Notes: generated by a model not told the origin, from the sequence alone. Shown: positions 26,393 to 37,025, numbered from the stretch's first letter. The stretch: DNA of 64,000 nucleotides from Halioglobus maricola (GCF_009388985.1 NZ_CP036422.1:393501-457500); one strand, 5' to 3'. Numbers and translations: made by a program.

Positions 26393-27880
26393 ATGAATCC
26401 GCAGGACTTTGCCGCGCTAGCGGCACAAGACTACAACCGAATCCCGGTCAGTATCGAAGTACTGGCCGATCTCGAAACCCCTATCAGCGCCTATCGCAAA
26501 CTGGCGGAAGGGCCGTATTCCTTTCTCTTTGAATCGGTACAGGGCGGTGAAAAGTGGGGGCGTTACTCCATTATTGGCCTGCCTTGTCGCACGATACTGA
26601 AAGTGTTCGGCTATCGCGCTGAGACCTGGATCGATGGCGAGCTGACCGAAAGTCAGGAAGTTGAAGATCCGTTGGCCTATGCGGAGGCCTTTCAGGCGCG
26701 GTATCGCACAGCGCCCCGCGATGATCTGCCCGTTTTCCACGGTGGTCTTGTAGGCTATTTCGGCTATGACACTGTCCGCTATGTCGAGCCGCGCCTGCGC
26801 GCGGGTATGCCGGAGGACGACCTTGGCAACCCGGACATCCTGTTGATGGTGGCTGAGGAAGTTCTGGTTTTTGACAACCTGGCCGGCACCATTCGCCTGA
26901 TAGTGAACGCCGATCCAGCCGCTCCTGATGCCCTGGAAACAGCCCAGCAGCGTCTGCGCGAGTTGGTGCAGCGCCTGCCTCAGCAGACACCAGCATTGCC
27001 GCCCGTTGTGCTCGGTGCTGCAGATAGTGCTGACCTGGAACAACAGGCCGAATCGCATTTTACCGAGGAGGCCTATTACGAGGCTGTCGACAAGGTAAAG
27101 GAATACGTTCTCGCCGGTGATGTCATGCAGGTCGTTCCCTCGCAGCGCATGAGTGTGCCTTTTGACGCTCCGCCATTGAATCTTTACCGCGCCTTGCGCA
27201 ATCTCAATCCCTCTCCCTATATGTATTACCTGGATCTGGAGGACTTCCACATCGTGGGTTCCTCGCCTGAGATTCTGGCGCGTCTGGAGAAAGGCCTGGT
27301 CACAGTGCGCCCGATTGCCGGCACCCGCCGCCGCGGTTACACCGAGGATGAGGACCAGGCACTCGAAGACGAGTTGCTGGCCGATCCCAAGGAAATAGCA
27401 GAGCATTTGATGCTCATCGACCTGGGCCGCAATGATGTGGGCCGGATCGCTGAGACAGGTTCGGTTGAGCTGACCGACAAAATGGTGGTTGAGCGCTATT
27501 CCCACGTGATGCATATCGTCTCGAACGTAACCGGCGAATTGAAGGGGGAGAAATCGGCGATCGATGTGCTTCGCGCGACCCTGCCGGCAGGTACGCTCAG
27601 TGGTGCACCGAAAATTCGCGCCATGGAAATCATTGACGAGCTGGAACCGGTGAAACGCGGTGTCTACGGGGGTGCAGTGGGATATATCTCCTGGGCCGGC
27701 GATATGGACACAGCGATTGCGATCCGTACCGCAGTCATTAAGGATGGCTCACTGCATGTGCAGGCGGGCGGCGGCGTGGTGGCTGATTCTGTGCCACGGC
27801 TGGAATGGAAGGAAACTCACAACAAGGCTCGCGCAATGTTCCGCGCAGCCTCCATGGTGCTGGCGGGAGAGGAGAACTGA
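26393..27880 (+). CDS. trpE: Anthranilate synthase component I
   Basis: TrpE converts chorismate and ammonia (from the TrpG subunit) to anthranilate, the first committed step to tryptophan. The 495-residue protein has the N-terminal feedback region (about 30-60, [19 protein letters not shown], where Trp binds) and the chorismate-binding domain from about 230: [38 protein letters not shown] (about 306-314), [14 protein letters not shown] (about 341-354), [12 protein letters not shown] (about 396-407) and the C-terminal [15 protein letters not shown] precedes the ATG by 7 bases. It stands before trpG with a 1-base gap. Confidence 0.96.
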   Translation: MNPQDFAALAAQDYNRIPVSIEVLADLETPISAYRKLAEGPYSFLFESVQGGEKWGRYSIIGLPCRTILKVFGYRAETWIDGELTESQEVEDPLAYAEAFQARYRTAPRDDLPVFHGGLVGYFGYDTVRYVEPRLRAGMPEDDLGNPDILLMVAEEVLVFDNLAGTIRLIVNADPAAPDALETAQQRLRELVQRLPQQTPALPPVVLGAADSADLEQQAESHFTEEAYYEAVDKVKEYVLAGDVMQVVPSQRMSVPFDAPPLNLYRALRNLNPSPYMYYLDLEDFHIVGSSPEILARLEKGLVTVRPIAGTRRRGYTEDEDQALEDELLADPKEIAEHLMLIDLGRNDVGRIAETGSVELTDKMVVERYSHVMHIVSNVTGELKGEKSAIDVLRATLPAGTLSGAPKIRAMEIIDELEPVKRGVYGGAVGYISWAGDMDTAIAIRTAVIKDGSLHVQAGGGVVADSVPRLEWKETHNKARAMFRAASMVLAGEEN

Positions 27881-27881
27881 T

Positions 27882-28460
27882 ATGTTGCTGATGATCGACA
27901 ATTACGACTCCTTCACCTACAACGTGGTGCAGTATCTGGGAGAACTGGGTGCCGATGTGCATGTCGTGCGCAACGACGAAATCGCGGTGATGGATATCGC
28001 GGCTCTGGCTCCTGAGAAAATCGTTATATCGCCCGGGCCCTGTACACCGAACGAAGCCGGTATTTCCATGGATGTCATACGTGAGTACGCCGGCAAGCTC
28101 CCGATACTCGGCATTTGTCTCGGGCACCAGAGCATTGGTCAGGTGTTCGGCGGCGACGTGGTGCGCGCGCGACAGGTTATGCACGGCAAGACCTCGCCGG
28201 TGCATCACCGCGGTGAGGGTGTGTTTCGTGGCCTGAGTCAGCCTTTCGAGGCCACGCGTTATCACAGCCTCGTTGTGGCCAGAAATACGCTCCCCGATTG
28301 TCTGGAGGTGACAGCCTGGACCGAGACCGAATCGGGAGAGATCGATGAGATTATGGGCCTGCGTCACCGCGAACTCGCGGTTGAAGGCGTGCAGTTTCAT
28401 CCAGAATCAATACTGACAGCGCACGGGCACGACCTGCTGCGCAACTTCCTGGAGCAATAA
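27882..28460 (+). CDS. trpG: Anthranilate synthase component II, glutamine amidotransferase
   Basis: TrpG hydrolyses glutamine and channels ammonia to TrpE. The 192 residues begin [20 protein letters not shown], the class I amidotransferase opening. The nucleophile Cys is in [16 protein letters not shown] (about 75-90) and the His-Glu pair in VQFHPESI (about 168-175). The ATG at 27882 follows the trpE stop by one base and is the right start for this family; a longer frame begins inside trpE. In some gammaproteobacteria this subunit also serves PabB; no pabB is in view. Confidence 0.95.
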   Translation: MLLMIDNYDSFTYNVVQYLGELGADVHVVRNDEIAVMDIAALAPEKIVISPGPCTPNEAGISMDVIREYAGKLPILGICLGHQSIGQVFGGDVVRARQVMHGKTSPVHHRGEGVFRGLSQPFEATRYHSLVVARNTLPDCLEVTAWTETESGEIDEIMGLRHRELAVEGVQFHPESILTAHGHDLLRNFLEQ

Positions 28461-28461
28461 T

Positions 28462-29502
28462 ATGGATATTCAACAGGCAGTGGGCGCCCTGGTGGGCGGA
28501 GAGAGCTTGAGTCGCGATGAGATGGCCGGCGTAATGCGCCAGGTGATGTCGGGCGATGCCACCGACGCCCAGATCGGAGGCCTGCTGGTGGCGCTGCGAA
28601 TCAAAGGTGAAACCATCGATGAGATCGCCGGTGCTGCCCAGGTCATGCGTGAGTTGGCAACGCCCGTGAAGGTCGCGTGTGAGCATCTGGTGGATCTCGT
28701 AGGTACCGGCGGTGACGGCGCCAACCTGTTCAATGTTTCCACGGCGTCCACCTTCGTGGTCGCAGCGGCCGGCGCCCACGTCGCCAAGCACGGCAATCGG
28801 GGCGTATCGAGCAGCAGTGGCAGTTCCGATGTGTTACAAACCCTGGGCATGCCGCTCGATCTCAGCCCCGACCAGACAGCGCGAGCTGTCGAGGAAGTCG
28901 GTGTTGGCTTTATGTTCGCCCCCGCCCACCACAGCGCGATGCGCTATGCGGTGGGCCCGCGTCGCGAATTGGGCATGCGTACCATTTTTAACGTGCTCGG
29001 TCCCCTGACAAACCCCGCTGGTGTCAAACACCTGGTGATAGGCGTCTTCTCTGAAGAGCTGTGCTCCACGATGGCGGAGGTGTCCCGGACCCTGGGTTCG
29101 GAAGGCGTGATGATAGTGCACTCTGATGACGGCCTGGATGAAATTTCTATCGCTGCGCCCACCACGGTTTCCGAACTTCGCGCCGGCAGTGTAGAAACCT
29201 ACAAAATCCAACCGGAAGATTTCGGCATTGAGCGTCGTGATCTCGAGGGCCTGTCCGTGGTTGATTCGCGCGCATCTGCCGAGTTGATCCGAGCGGCGCT
29301 GAACGGCGACCAGAGCGAGGCTGCTGACAAGGCGCGCGATATTATCGCCCTGAATGCAGGTGCTACCATCTATGTTGCTGGCGTTGCTGCCACCCTCGCC
29401 GATGGCGTGGCTATGGCGCAGGACCTGCTGGCCTCCGGCCAGGCCGGTGAAAAACTGAAGTCGTTCATCGATTTCACCCAGCTGATGCGGGGGGCAGGGT
29501 AA
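28462..29502 (+). CDS. trpD: Anthranilate phosphoribosyltransferase
   Basis: TrpD joins anthranilate to PRPP, giving phosphoribosyl-anthranilate. The 346-residue protein shows the PRPP loop [17 protein letters not shown] (about 80-96), the catalytic-region [15 protein letters not shown] (about 109-123), [12 protein letters not shown] (about 154-165) and [12 protein letters not shown] (about 177-188). It follows trpG by one base and precedes trpC by 5 bases, so the four trp genes are one transcript. trpF, trpB and trpA must be elsewhere, as is usual in Pseudomonas-like genomes. Confidence 0.96.
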   Translation: MDIQQAVGALVGGESLSRDEMAGVMRQVMSGDATDAQIGGLLVALRIKGETIDEIAGAAQVMRELATPVKVACEHLVDLVGTGGDGANLFNVSTASTFVVAAAGAHVAKHGNRGVSSSSGSSDVLQTLGMPLDLSPDQTARAVEEVGVGFMFAPAHHSAMRYAVGPRRELGMRTIFNVLGPLTNPAGVKHLVIGVFSEELCSTMAEVSRTLGSEGVMIVHSDDGLDEISIAAPTTVSELRAGSVETYKIQPEDFGIERRDLEGLSVVDSRASAELIRAALNGDQSEAADKARDIIALNAGATIYVAGVAATLADGVAMAQDLLASGQAGEKLKSFIDFTQLMRGAG

Positions 29503-29507
29503 CTGAT

Positions 29508-30308
29508 ATGGCGGTAAAAACTCCCACTATTTTGCGCAAGATCCTCGAGCGCAAGGCGGAAGAAGTTGCGCATCGTCGCGCCCGGCGTTCTCTCTCTGAC
29601 CTCGAAAGCCAGATCAGTGACCAGGAAGCACCACGCGGGTTTGCCGGCTCACTGGCGGCAAAAGTTGCCCAGAGCCAGCCTGCAGTGATCGCCGAGGTGA
29701 AAAAGGCATCGCCGAGCAAGGGTGTCATTCGCGAGAATTTCCAGCCGGCTCAAATCGCCGCGAGCTACCAGGCCGGTGGTGCTACTTGCCTGTCGGTGCT
29801 GACGGATATCGATTTTTTCCAGGGCGCTGACGAGTACCTCCAACAAGCCCGCGCTGCCTGTGACCTGCCGGTGATTCGCAAGGACTTTACGGTCGACCCC
29901 TATCAGGTGGTTGAAGCGCGCGCGATCGGCGCCGATGCAGTGCTGTTGATTGTGGCTGCACTGGAGGACGCCCAGATGGAAGAGCTGGCTGCGACGGCAG
30001 TGGAAGTAGGTCTCGATGTGCTGGTGGAGGTGCATGACCGCGCAGAACTCGATCGTGCGCTGGAGCTTGGTATGCCGCTGGTGGGTATCAACAATCGCGA
30101 TCTGCACACCTTCGATATGCGCCTGGAGACAACGTTGGAGCTATTGCCCCATATTCCCGACGACCGGGTGGTGGTGACAGAAAGCGGTATTCACGGGCCG
30201 GCAGACGTTGCCCTGATGCGCGAGCAGAATGTCCACGCGTTCCTCGTCGGTGAAGCATTTATGCGGGCCGAGGAGCCCGGAGAGAAGTTACGCGAGCTGT
30301 TTTTCTAA
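29508..30308 (+). CDS. trpC: Indole-3-glycerol-phosphate synthase
   Basis: TrpC closes the ring of the carboxyphenylamino-deoxyribulose phosphate to indole-3-glycerol phosphate. The 266-residue single-domain form (not fused to TrpF) has the TIM-barrel signatures [15 protein letters not shown] (about 63-77, catalytic Glu and Lys), [16 protein letters not shown] (about 95-110), [13 protein letters not shown] (about 123-135), [11 protein letters not shown] (about 188-198) and [12 protein letters not shown] (about 223-234). It is the last trp gene here, and its stop overlaps the convergent crp gene by 4 bases, leaving no room for a terminator between the two. Confidence 0.96.
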   Translation: MAVKTPTILRKILERKAEEVAHRRARRSLSDLESQISDQEAPRGFAGSLAAKVAQSQPAVIAEVKKASPSKGVIRENFQPAQIAASYQAGGATCLSVLTDIDFFQGADEYLQQARAACDLPVIRKDFTVDPYQVVEARAIGADAVLLIVAALEDAQMEELAATAVEVGLDVLVEVHDRAELDRALELGMPLVGINNRDLHTFDMRLETTLELLPHIPDDRVVVTESGIHGPADVALMREQNVHAFLVGEAFMRAEEPGEKLRELFF

Positions 30309-30949
30309 CGGGCGCCGAAAACCACCATGGTCTTGCCGGAAACGGAAACAAGACCATCCTGTTCCAGAGCCTTGAGCACGCGCCCGGCCATTTCGCGGGA
30401 GCATCCCACAATCTTGCCGAGTTCCTGCCGGGTAACCTTGATCTGCATCCCGTCCGGGTGGGTCATGGCGTCCGGCTCCTGGCACAGATCCATCAGGGTG
30501 TGTGCGATGCGGCCGGATACGTCGACAAAGGCAAGATCTGAAAGCTTGCGGGTGGTCTGACGCAGGCGCCTGCCGAGCTGACGTGAGATGGCGTACAGCA
30601 CTTCAGGGTGCTGAGCACTCACCTGGTGAAACTTTTCATAGGAAATTTCAGCGACTTCACAGGCAGTCTTGGCCGCGACCATTGCACTGCGCGGCTGGAC
30701 GTCACCCTCGAACAAACCCATCTCGCCGACGAAATCGCCGGTGTTGAGATAGCTGACCACCATCATATGGCCAGGCTGGGACTCATCCTCGACCATGACG
30801 GATACAGATCCGTCGAGGATCAAGTAAAGCGTATCCCCGGCTTCTCCCTGCTTCATGACCGTTGCTTTGGCCTTATAGGTCGTGCGCTGGCAGTGACGAA
30901 GAAAACCTTCGATATTGTCTATTGAATTCACGAGCTGAGGTTTAAGCAC
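30305..30949 (-). CDS. crp: cAMP-responsive regulator Crp/Vfr
   Basis: A 214-residue CRP-family activator close to E. coli CRP and Pseudomonas Vfr. The cyclic-nucleotide domain shows [15 protein letters not shown] (about 38-52), GEMGLFE (about 75-81) and [17 protein letters not shown] (about 87-103), with the Glu, Arg and Ser that hold cAMP. The winged helix at the C-terminus includes [20 protein letters not shown], whose recognition helix CSRE--GR matches E. coli CRP, so the DNA target is probably the TGTGA-TCACA type. The start is GTG at 30949 with GAGGGA upstream. It converges on trpC with a 4-base overlap, the trpGDC-vfr order of Pseudomonas. Confidence 0.93.
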   Translation of the reverse strand: MLKPQLVNSIDNIEGFLRHCQRTTYKAKATVMKQGEAGDTLYLILDGSVSVMVEDESQPGHMMVVSYLNTGDFVGEMGLFEGDVQPRSAMVAAKTACEVAEISYEKFHQVSAQHPEVLYAISRQLGRRLRQTTRKLSDLAFVDVSGRIAHTLMDLCQEPDAMTHPDGMQIKVTRQELGKIVGCSREMAGRVLKALEQDGLVSVSGKTMVVFGAR

Positions 30950-31068
30950 GCTATCCCTCTTTATTTCCTACATATAGACGTGGATTCTAGCCCACTCCGG
31001 GGCCAAGTAAAACGGTACTTGTTGTGCTAAGCTGCGGCGCGTTTTGGACTACTGCGAGTAAAAATGCC

Positions 31069-31500
31069 ATGAAAGCGACAGTAAAGTGGACCGACGGTGC
31101 GATGTTTGTCGGTGAATCCGGCAGCGGTCATGCGGTTATTATGGATGGCTCCGAGGACCTCGGCGGCCGCAATATGGGCCCACGCCCCATGGAAATGTTG
31201 CTCATTGGTACTGGTGGCTGCTCCACCTACGACGTAATGAGTATGCTCAAAAAGTCCCGTCAGCAGGTGATTGACTGCCGGGTAGAGATAGAGGCCGAGC
31301 GCGCCGACGCCGTGCCCGCCGTATTTACCCGGATCAACATGCATTTTATTGTGACGGGAGTAGGCCTGAAAGAGAATCACGTCAAACGTGCGGTGGAACT
31401 TTCAGCTGAGAAGTATTGCAGTGCGTCCATCATGCTGGGCGCAGCCGGTGTCGAAGTTGGTCACAGCTACGAGATGGTCGAATTTGATCCGGCCGCCTGA
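31069..31500 (+). CDS. OsmC family protein
   Basis: A 143-residue OsmC/YhfA-type protein. The start MKATVKWTDGAMFVGESGSG, the central NMGPRPMEMLLIGTGGCSTYDV (first Cys about residue 53) and the later AVELSAEKYCSASIM (second Cys about 119) give the two conserved cysteines of thiol-dependent peroxide reductases. This subgroup stands next to crp in many gammaproteobacteria; its physiological substrate is not settled. The ATG at 31069 fits the family start better than a GTG 45 bases upstream. It runs divergently from crp and overlaps the end of the convergent VanZ-like gene by 34 bases. Confidence 0.82.
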   Translation: MKATVKWTDGAMFVGESGSGHAVIMDGSEDLGGRNMGPRPMEMLLIGTGGCSTYDVMSMLKKSRQQVIDCRVEIEAERADAVPAVFTRINMHFIVTGVGLKENHVKRAVELSAEKYCSASIMLGAAGVEVGHSYEMVEFDPAA

Positions 31501-32045
31501 GGCCTGTCCTCGCGCCAGAATAGTACCGCTCCCAGAGCGGTTCCCAGCAGCCCGGCGGCGCTGTTAAAGGCGACGTCGCGCCAGTCACCCACACGGTTTG
31601 GCAGCCACCATTGAATCAATTCATCCAGCGCGCCGACGGCGGCGACAAAAACCAGCATCGCCAGCCATAGGCCCCACGTTCTAGCGCGTCCTGTGGCGAC
31701 GACCAGTACCCCCAGTAAACCGTACTGCAGGAAATGCATACGCTCTTCGGCAATGCTGAGCTGGCTTGCGATCGCCGCAATAGTCAGCAGCGGCAGGAGA
31801 GCCAGTACCGTTGTTGTCACGCCTTTGCGCAGCGCCAGTAACACCAGGCCCAAGGCTGCCAGCAGCAACGAGGCGTTCACCAGGATCGCCAGTGATTCCA
31901 GGCCGACATTCGTCTTGAGCGCGCGCAAGAGGGGGCGCATGACGGGAAGGGTGGCATAGGTCAGGAAAATGTAGGACCAGATCAAGGCCCAGAGACGAGA
32001 GCGATAGAACAGCAGGAAACCCGAGTGAGGGGCAGGGTCCGGCAC
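31467..32045 (-). CDS. VanZ-like membrane protein
   Basis: A 192-residue membrane protein with four or five hydrophobic segments. The last two flank GALDELIQWWLPNRVGDWRDVAFNS-type sequence (about 142-165), the VanZ-family block in which acidic and Arg residues precede a DxxxN motif. VanZ-like proteins are widespread; one gives low-level teicoplanin resistance, but most have no known role. The start is GTG at 32045, four bases after coq7 ends, so it is probably on the same transcript. Its last 34 bases overlap the OsmC-like gene on the other strand. Confidence 0.75.
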   Translation of the reverse strand: MPDPAPHSGFLLFYRSRLWALIWSYIFLTYATLPVMRPLLRALKTNVGLESLAILVNASLLLAALGLVLLALRKGVTTTVLALLPLLTIAAIASQLSIAEERMHFLQYGLLGVLVVATGRARTWGLWLAMLVFVAAVGALDELIQWWLPNRVGDWRDVAFNSAAGLLGTALGAVLFWREDRPQAAGSNSTIS

Positions 32046-32049
32046 GGTG

Positions 32050-32694
32050 TCAGACCCGGTAAGCAGTCTCGGTCATAACCTTGGCAACGCGGGTCATGCC
32101 GTCTTTCACCGGGGTGGAAAATTCCTTGCCGCCCGCTTCCATGGCCTTGTGGCCGTGGCGTTCCTCGTCTTCCAGCATCTGCTGCAGAATAAGGGCCGAC
32201 TTGCGGTCTTCTTCCGGCAACTGTTTGAGGTGGTCTCGCAGGTGGTTGCAAACCCGTTCTTCAGTGGCTGCGACAAAACCTAGGCTCACATCGTCGCCAA
32301 TGGCGCCGGCGATGGCGCCCAGAGCAAAAGAACTGCCATACCAGAGTGGGTTGAGTATGCTGGGACGGCTGTCGAGGTCGCGCAAGCGTTCCTCGCACCA
32401 TACCAGGTGATCGATTTCCTCGTCGGCCGCTTCCTGCATTTCCTTGCGAACCGTGGGCATGCGTGCGGTGAGTGCCTGTCCCTGATACAGCGCCTGGGCG
32501 CAGACTTCACCGGTGTGGTTTACCCGCATGAGCCCGGCCACATGTTTGCGTTCTTTGGCGGACATCTCGCCGTCACTGTGGCCTTCGGCCGGCGAGGTGC
32601 GTGCCGCTGAATGGCCCCTGTTGGTGATGGTGCGCATCACTGAATCCACTTCAGAAATGGCGCGGTCCAGCAGTGAAAAACGACGATTGCGCAT
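32050..32694 (-). CDS. coq7: Demethoxyubiquinone hydroxylase Coq7
   Basis: Coq7 is a membrane-bound di-iron monooxygenase that adds the C6 hydroxyl in ubiquinone biosynthesis. In 214 residues the iron ligands sit in [17 protein letters not shown] (about 57-73, Glu), [13 protein letters not shown] sequence [16 protein letters not shown] (about 88-103, Glu and His), and near the end [12 protein letters not shown] (about 175-186). The N-terminal about 50 residues are polar, and the helical bundle contains the hydrophobic [15 protein letters not shown] region for membrane contact. It lies between purD and the VanZ-like gene, 29 bases from purD. Confidence 0.93.
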   Translation of the reverse strand: MRNRRFSLLDRAISEVDSVMRTITNRGHSAARTSPAEGHSDGEMSAKERKHVAGLMRVNHTGEVCAQALYQGQALTARMPTVRKEMQEAADEEIDHLVWCEERLRDLDSRPSILNPLWYGSSFALGAIAGAIGDDVSLGFVAATEERVCNHLRDHLKQLPEEDRKSALILQQMLEDEERHGHKAMEAGGKEFSTPVKDGMTRVAKVMTETAYRV

Positions 32695-32723
32695 AGGGCT
32701 TACTCCCCTGAAAGAGCTCTGGT

Positions 32724-34013
32724 TCAGCCCTGACTATAGCGTGCGATGGCGCGCCAGCCAATGTCGCGGCGCAGGGTCACACCGTCCCAGTTGATGAGGT
32801 CGGCCCCCTTGTAACAGGCCTTCTGCGCAGCGGCGATATCGTCGCCCAGCGCGGTAACACACAACACTCGGCCGCCGCTGGTGACGATGTTGTCGCCATC
32901 CTGTGCAGTACCGGCGTGGAATACCTTGGTGTCGCTGCCGAAATCTGCATCCAGGCCATTGATGACGGCCCCCTTGGCATAGCTGGCGGGGTAGCCGCCG
33001 GCGGCGAGCACCACACCCATGGCGGGGCGTTCGTCCCAGTCGGCACTGGCGCTGTCCAGAGTCTTGTCCAGGGCTTGTTCACACAGGGCGACCAGATCGG
33101 ACTTCAGTCGCACCATGATGGGCTGTGTTTCGGGGTCGCCGAAACGACAGTTGTATTCAATGACCTTGGGCTCGCCCTCGGGGGAAATCATCAGGCCAGC
33201 GTAGAGAAAGCCGGTGTAGTCGTTGCCCTCGTCGGCCATGCCGCGCACCGTAGGCATGATCACCTCATCCATCACGCGCTGATAGACAGCATCGTCGACG
33301 ACGGGCGCCGGTGAGTACGCACCCATGCCGCCAGTGTTGGGGCCAGTGTCGCCCTCGCCAATGCGCTTGTGGTCCTGGCTGGTTGCCATCGGCAGCACAT
33401 TTGCGCCGTCGACCATGACGATGAAGCTTGCCTCTTCGCCGCCGAGGAATTCTTCGATCACCACGCGGCATCCGGCGTCACCAAAGGCATTTCCAGAGAG
33501 CATATCGGTGACGGCGTCCTCGGCCTGGGCCAGGGTCTCAGCAACGATAACGCCCTTGCCGGCTGCAAGGCCATCGGCCTTGACCACAATAGGTGCGCCT
33601 TGCTCGCGCAGGTAGGCAAGGGCAGGTTCGACCTCAGTGAAATTCGCGTAGGCTGCGGTGGGTATGTCGTGTCGAGCGAGGAAGTCCTTGGTGAAGGCTT
33701 TGGAACCCTCCAGCTGGGCTGCGCCTTTGCTCGGGCCAAAACAACGCAGGTCGCGGCCTGCAAAGTAGTCGACGACACCGTCGACCAGTGGCTGTTCCGG
33801 GCCAACGATGGTCAGCCCAACGCCGTTGTTCTGGGCAAAATTTGCCAGCGCTTCGAAATCTTCCACAGCGATGGCGACATTTTCAAGACTCGCCTCGGTG
33901 GCGGTGCCCGCATTGCCGGGAGCGACGTAGACCGTCTCCACGTTTGCCGATTGAGCGGCTTTCCATGCCAGGGCGTGTTCGCGGCCGCCCGAGCCGATGA
34001 CCAGTACGTTCAT
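32724..34013 (-). CDS. purD: Phosphoribosylamine-glycine ligase
   Basis: PurD joins phosphoribosylamine and glycine with ATP, the second step of purine synthesis. The 429-residue protein starts [20 protein letters not shown], the family's opening. The ATP-grasp core has [15 protein letters not shown] (about 142-156), [38 protein letters not shown] (in part, about 213-233) and [13 protein letters not shown] (about 285-297, metal ligands). Its ATG overlaps the purH stop by one base, so purH-purD form one unit, as in E. coli and Pseudomonas. Confidence 0.96.
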   Translation of the reverse strand: MNVLVIGSGGREHALAWKAAQSANVETVYVAPGNAGTATEASLENVAIAVEDFEALANFAQNNGVGLTIVGPEQPLVDGVVDYFAGRDLRCFGPSKGAAQLEGSKAFTKDFLARHDIPTAAYANFTEVEPALAYLREQGAPIVVKADGLAAGKGVIVAETLAQAEDAVTDMLSGNAFGDAGCRVVIEEFLGGEEASFIVMVDGANVLPMATSQDHKRIGEGDTGPNTGGMGAYSPAPVVDDAVYQRVMDEVIMPTVRGMADEGNDYTGFLYAGLMISPEGEPKVIEYNCRFGDPETQPIMVRLKSDLVALCEQALDKTLDSASADWDERPAMGVVLAAGGYPASYAKGAVINGLDADFGSDTKVFHAGTAQDGDNIVTSGGRVLCVTALGDDIAAAQKACYKGADLINWDGVTLRRDIGWRAIARYSQG

Positions 34014-35581
34014 TAGTGTCTGAAGTGCCTCATACCAGTGAATACCATCGCCATGCCGTGTTCATCGGCGGCGGCGATCACTTCCTCGTCGCGGATCGAG
34101 CCGCCGGGCTGGATCACCGCGGCAATGCCGCGCTCGCCAGCGGCGTCTATGCCGTCACGGAACGGGAAGAAGGCATCCGATGCCATGACAGAACCAGTCA
34201 CTTCGAGGCCGGCGTGCTCCGCCTTGATCGCAGCGATGCGGGCCGAGTTAACGCGGCTCATCTGGCCGGCGCCAACGCCGACAGTCTGGCCGTTGTTGGC
34301 ATAGATAATGGCATTGGACTTGACGTATTTGGCAACCTTCCACGCAAACAACAAGTCGGCCATCTGGGTGGGCGTCGGTTGTACTTTGGATACGATGGTC
34401 AGGTCGCCCTCGGTCACCATGCCCAGGTCGCGGTCCTGAACCAATAAGCCACCGTTAACGCGCTTGTAGTCGAGAGCGGGCAATGGAGCACCCCATTCGC
34501 CGCACTCCAGCAGGCGGACGTTTTTCTTTGCGGCGACAGCCGCCGCCGCTTCCTGGCTGATGCTGGGGGCGATGATCACTTCTACAAACTGGCGCTCGCA
34601 GATGGCAGCGGCTGTCGCGCCGTCCAGCTCGCGGTTGAATGCGATGATGCCGCCGAAGGCAGATTCAGTGTCTGTAGCAAAAGCCAGGTCATAGGCCTTG
34701 CCGATAGTGTCTGCAACGGCCACGCCGCAGGGGTTGGCGTGTTTGACGATTACGCAGGCCGGCTCGCTGAAGTTTTTCACGCACTCCAGGGCGGCATCAG
34801 TATCGGCGACATTGTTGTAGGAGAGCTCCTTGCCCTGAATCTGCTTCGCGGTGGCGATGCCGGCCTCAGCGGGATTTTGCTCAACATAAAACGCCGCGTT
34901 CTGGTGCGGGTTCTCGCCGTAGCGCATCTCCTGCACCTTGTGGAACTGGCTGTTGAAGGTGCGTGCGAATGTCTCGGAGCCGCCGGGAACCATTTTGCCA
35001 AAGTGATTGGCAATGGCGCCGTCGTAGGCAGCGGTGTGCTCGTAGGCCTTGATCGCGAGATTGAATCGGGTGGCCATGCTGGTCGCACCGCCGTTCGCCT
35101 TCATCTCTTCGATAATGGTCGCGTAGTCGGCCGCATTGACCACAATGTTGACGAAACGGTGGTTTTTGGCTGCAGCCCGCACCATGGTAGGGCCGCCGAT
35201 GTCGATGTTCTCAACCGCGTCCTCGAGCGAACAGTGAGGTTTGGCAACGGTGGCTTCAAAGGGGTACAGGTTCACGATTACCATGTCGATGGCGTCGATG
35301 CCGTGCTCGGCCATAACCGAGTCGTCCTGACCGCGGCGGGCCAGAATGCCACCGTGTACTTTTGGATGCAGGGTCTTTACCCGGCCGTCCATCATCTCCG
35401 GGAAGCCGGTGTATTCGGACACCTCGGTGACGTCCAGGCCGTTTTCCTGCAGCAGGCGATAGGTGCCGCCGGTGGAGAGCAGTTCCACCCCCTGCTCGCG
35501 CAGGGCAGCGGCAAACTCAACGATGCCGGTTTTATCGGAGACGCTGATCAGAGCGCGTTTGACGCTGACGAGTTCACTCAT
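34013..35581 (-). CDS. purH: Bifunctional AICAR transformylase/IMP cyclohydrolase
   Basis: PurH carries out the last two steps to IMP. The 522 residues are the full bifunctional form: an N-terminal MGS-like cyclohydrolase ([44 protein letters not shown] at about 66-79) and a C-terminal transformylase with [14 protein letters not shown] (about 219-232), [13 protein letters not shown] (about 275-287, catalytic Lys-His) and [12 protein letters not shown] near 440. It follows fis by 4 bases. The order dusB-fis-purH-purD places purine synthesis directly behind the growth-rate-regulated fis gene, so read-through may matter. Confidence 0.96.
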   Translation of the reverse strand: MSELVSVKRALISVSDKTGIVEFAAALREQGVELLSTGGTYRLLQENGLDVTEVSEYTGFPEMMDGRVKTLHPKVHGGILARRGQDDSVMAEHGIDAIDMVIVNLYPFEATVAKPHCSLEDAVENIDIGGPTMVRAAAKNHRFVNIVVNAADYATIIEEMKANGGATSMATRFNLAIKAYEHTAAYDGAIANHFGKMVPGGSETFARTFNSQFHKVQEMRYGENPHQNAAFYVEQNPAEAGIATAKQIQGKELSYNNVADTDAALECVKNFSEPACVIVKHANPCGVAVADTIGKAYDLAFATDTESAFGGIIAFNRELDGATAAAICERQFVEVIIAPSISQEAAAAVAAKKNVRLLECGEWGAPLPALDYKRVNGGLLVQDRDLGMVTEGDLTIVSKVQPTPTQMADLLFAWKVAKYVKSNAIIYANNGQTVGVGAGQMSRVNSARIAAIKAEHAGLEVTGSVMASDAFFPFRDGIDAAGERGIAAVIQPGGSIRDEEVIAAADEHGMAMVFTGMRHFRH

Positions 35582-35585
35582 GGAT

Positions 35586-35900
35586 TCAATCCTTGCTGCC
35601 GATCAGGTTGTACTGTTTCAATTTTTTGCGCAGGGTGCCGCGGTTCAGGCCCAGCATCACCGATGCCTTGGTCTGGTTGTTGCGGGTGTAAGCCATGATC
35701 TCTTCCAGCAGAGGTGCTTCCATTTCCGCCAGCACCATCTGGTACACGTCGGTGGAAAGCTGACCGTCCAGCTCGGAAAGATATTGGCGTACGCTGGCGG
35801 TCACTGCATCGCGCAGATTCTGCTCATTAGTACCCTGGGATTGGTTGTCGTTGGCCGCGATATCCTCGGCGGGGGCGTGGAGTGGTTCAGCCCTTGTCAT
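35586..35900 (-). CDS. fis: Nucleoid-associated DNA-binding protein Fis
   Basis: A small (104-residue) homologue of Fis, the dimeric DNA-bending protein that is abundant in early exponential growth and acts on rRNA and many other promoters. The C-terminal helix-turn-helix is clear: [20 protein letters not shown] (about 77-96), close to E. coli Fis. The central helices (YLSELDGQL to [14 protein letters not shown]) form the dimer core. The ATG overlaps the dusB stop by 4 bases, the typical dusB-fis operon. The N-terminal 35 residues, the DNA-inversion arm in E. coli, are not conserved. Confidence 0.94.
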   Translation of the reverse strand: MTRAEPLHAPAEDIAANDNQSQGTNEQNLRDAVTASVRQYLSELDGQLSTDVYQMVLAEMEAPLLEEIMAYTRNNQTKASVMLGLNRGTLRKKLKQYNLIGSKD

Positions 35901-36901
35901 GCTGCGAGTTCCTCATTAGATAAATTGGATGTTCTGGATAGAAAGTGAAAATAGGTCTGGAGTTGGTCCCGCTGCGCTTCAGCGGAATCCAGGGCATTGA
36001 ACGCCTGGCGCTGGCTGCGGTAACCGGCTTGGTGCTCCAGGTACCAACTCACGTGTTTGCGTGCGATGCGTACCCCCATGAATTCGCCGTAAAAGTCATG
36101 GAGATCGGCGAGATGGGTCAGCAGGATGTCCCGCTGTTGCTCAAGTGTCGGGTCAGCGGGTGTTTCGCCGTTGGCCAGATGGTGGGCGATCTGGCCGCAG
36201 AGCCAGGGCCGGCCCTGTGCGGCGCGACCGATCATGACCCCGGCGGCGCCAGTGTGTTCGAGCACCTTGGCGGCCTTCGCTGCCGACGTGATATCGCCAT
36301 TGGCAAAAATCGGGATCTCGGTAGCGGCTACAATCTGGGCGATTGTGTCGTATTCTGCCGCGCCTCCGAATTTGCAGGCGCGGGTGCGGCCATGCACAGC
36401 GAGGGCGGCAATACCTGCATCCTCGGCGATGCGGGCAATGCTTACGCCATTGCGCGCCTCCGGGTTGGCGCCGGTGCGAATCTTCAGGGTCACGGGGACA
36501 TCTACGGCGGCGACGACGGCCTGCAGGATGGCCTGCACCAGCGCTTCATCGGCCAGCAGTGCTGAGCCAGCAGCCTTCTTGCACACTTTCTTGGCGGGGC
36601 ACCCCATATTGATATCGATGATCTGGGCGCCGAGGCCGACATTGTATTGCGCCGCCTGGGCCAGCTGCTCCGGGTCGCTTCCGGCGATCTGAACAGAGCG
36701 TGGTTCGACTTCGGTGTCGTGCACCGTGCGCAGCGTGGTTTTGCGTGAATCCCTCAGCGTGGGATCACTGGTGACCATTTCCGAAACGACAAGGCCGGCA
36801 CCCATGCGGGCGCAAAGACGCCTGAATGGCAGGTCGGTCACGCCGGCCATAGGGGCCAATGCGACGGGGTTTGCCAGCTTGTAGGGTCCGATCTGGGGCA
36901 T
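35897..36901 (-). CDS. dusB: tRNA-dihydrouridine synthase B
   Basis: DusB is a flavoenzyme that reduces uridine (U17 in E. coli) in the tRNA D-loop. The 334 residues begin with [20 protein letters not shown] (FMN-binding barrel). The catalytic Cys is in [20 protein letters not shown] (about 96-115), followed by VTLKIRTGA (Lys of the active site, about 137-145), [12 protein letters not shown] and [13 protein letters not shown] (about 221-233). The C-terminal helical domain contacts tRNA. It starts the dusB-fis transcript; a terminator and a probable promoter precede it (see 36942 and 36982). Confidence 0.95.
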   Translation of the reverse strand: MPQIGPYKLANPVALAPMAGVTDLPFRRLCARMGAGLVVSEMVTSDPTLRDSRKTTLRTVHDTEVEPRSVQIAGSDPEQLAQAAQYNVGLGAQIIDINMGCPAKKVCKKAAGSALLADEALVQAILQAVVAAVDVPVTLKIRTGANPEARNGVSIARIAEDAGIAALAVHGRTRACKFGGAAEYDTIAQIVAATEIPIFANGDITSAAKAAKVLEHTGAAGVMIGRAAQGRPWLCGQIAHHLANGETPADPTLEQQRDILLTHLADLHDFYGEFMGVRIARKHVSWYLEHQAGYRSQRQAFNALDSAEAQRDQLQTYFHFLSRTSNLSNEELAA

Positions 36902-36941
36902 TGTGTTTGCTGTTCAGGAAAGGCTGCGAAAAAGAGGCGGT

Positions 36942-36947
36942 ATCATA
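36942..36947 (-). promoter_or_regulatory. Possible -10 element of the dusB-fis promoter
   Basis: On the minus strand TATGAT is followed by ACCGCCTC, a GC-rich discriminator of the kind linked to stringent control of fis. It sits about 40 bases before the dusB ATG and downstream of the prmA terminator. The -35 is poor (no TTGACA-like hexamer at 16-18 bases), which is common for activated or growth-rate-regulated promoters. Confidence 0.35.
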
Positions 36948-36981
36948 CTCCTCAGGCCCGGTGCGGGGAAGAATTTCTGCA

Positions 36982-37009
36982 CAAAAAACACCCAACAATT
37001 TTGCTGGGG
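36982..37009 (-). terminator. Intrinsic terminator after prmA
   Basis: On the minus strand CCCAGC (37003-37008) and GTTGGG (36991-36996) form a six-pair stem (one G-U pair) around AAAATT, followed by TG and a run of six T (36983-36988). It starts 17 bases past the prmA stop and separates prmA from dusB-fis. Confidence 0.75.
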
Positions 37010-37025
37010 CCGGTTGACAGGGTGG

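Noticed and set aside
26417..27514. 365-residue minus-strand open frame opposite trpE
   Set aside because: It runs fully antisense to the well-supported trpE, with no known domain and composition typical of the complement of GC-rich codons.
27738..28400. 220-residue minus-strand open frame opposite trpG
   Set aside because: A mirror frame of trpG and the end of trpE; no domain and no ribosome site.
34739..35698. 319-residue plus-strand open frame opposite purH and fis
   Set aside because: It crosses two conserved genes on the other strand and has no domain.
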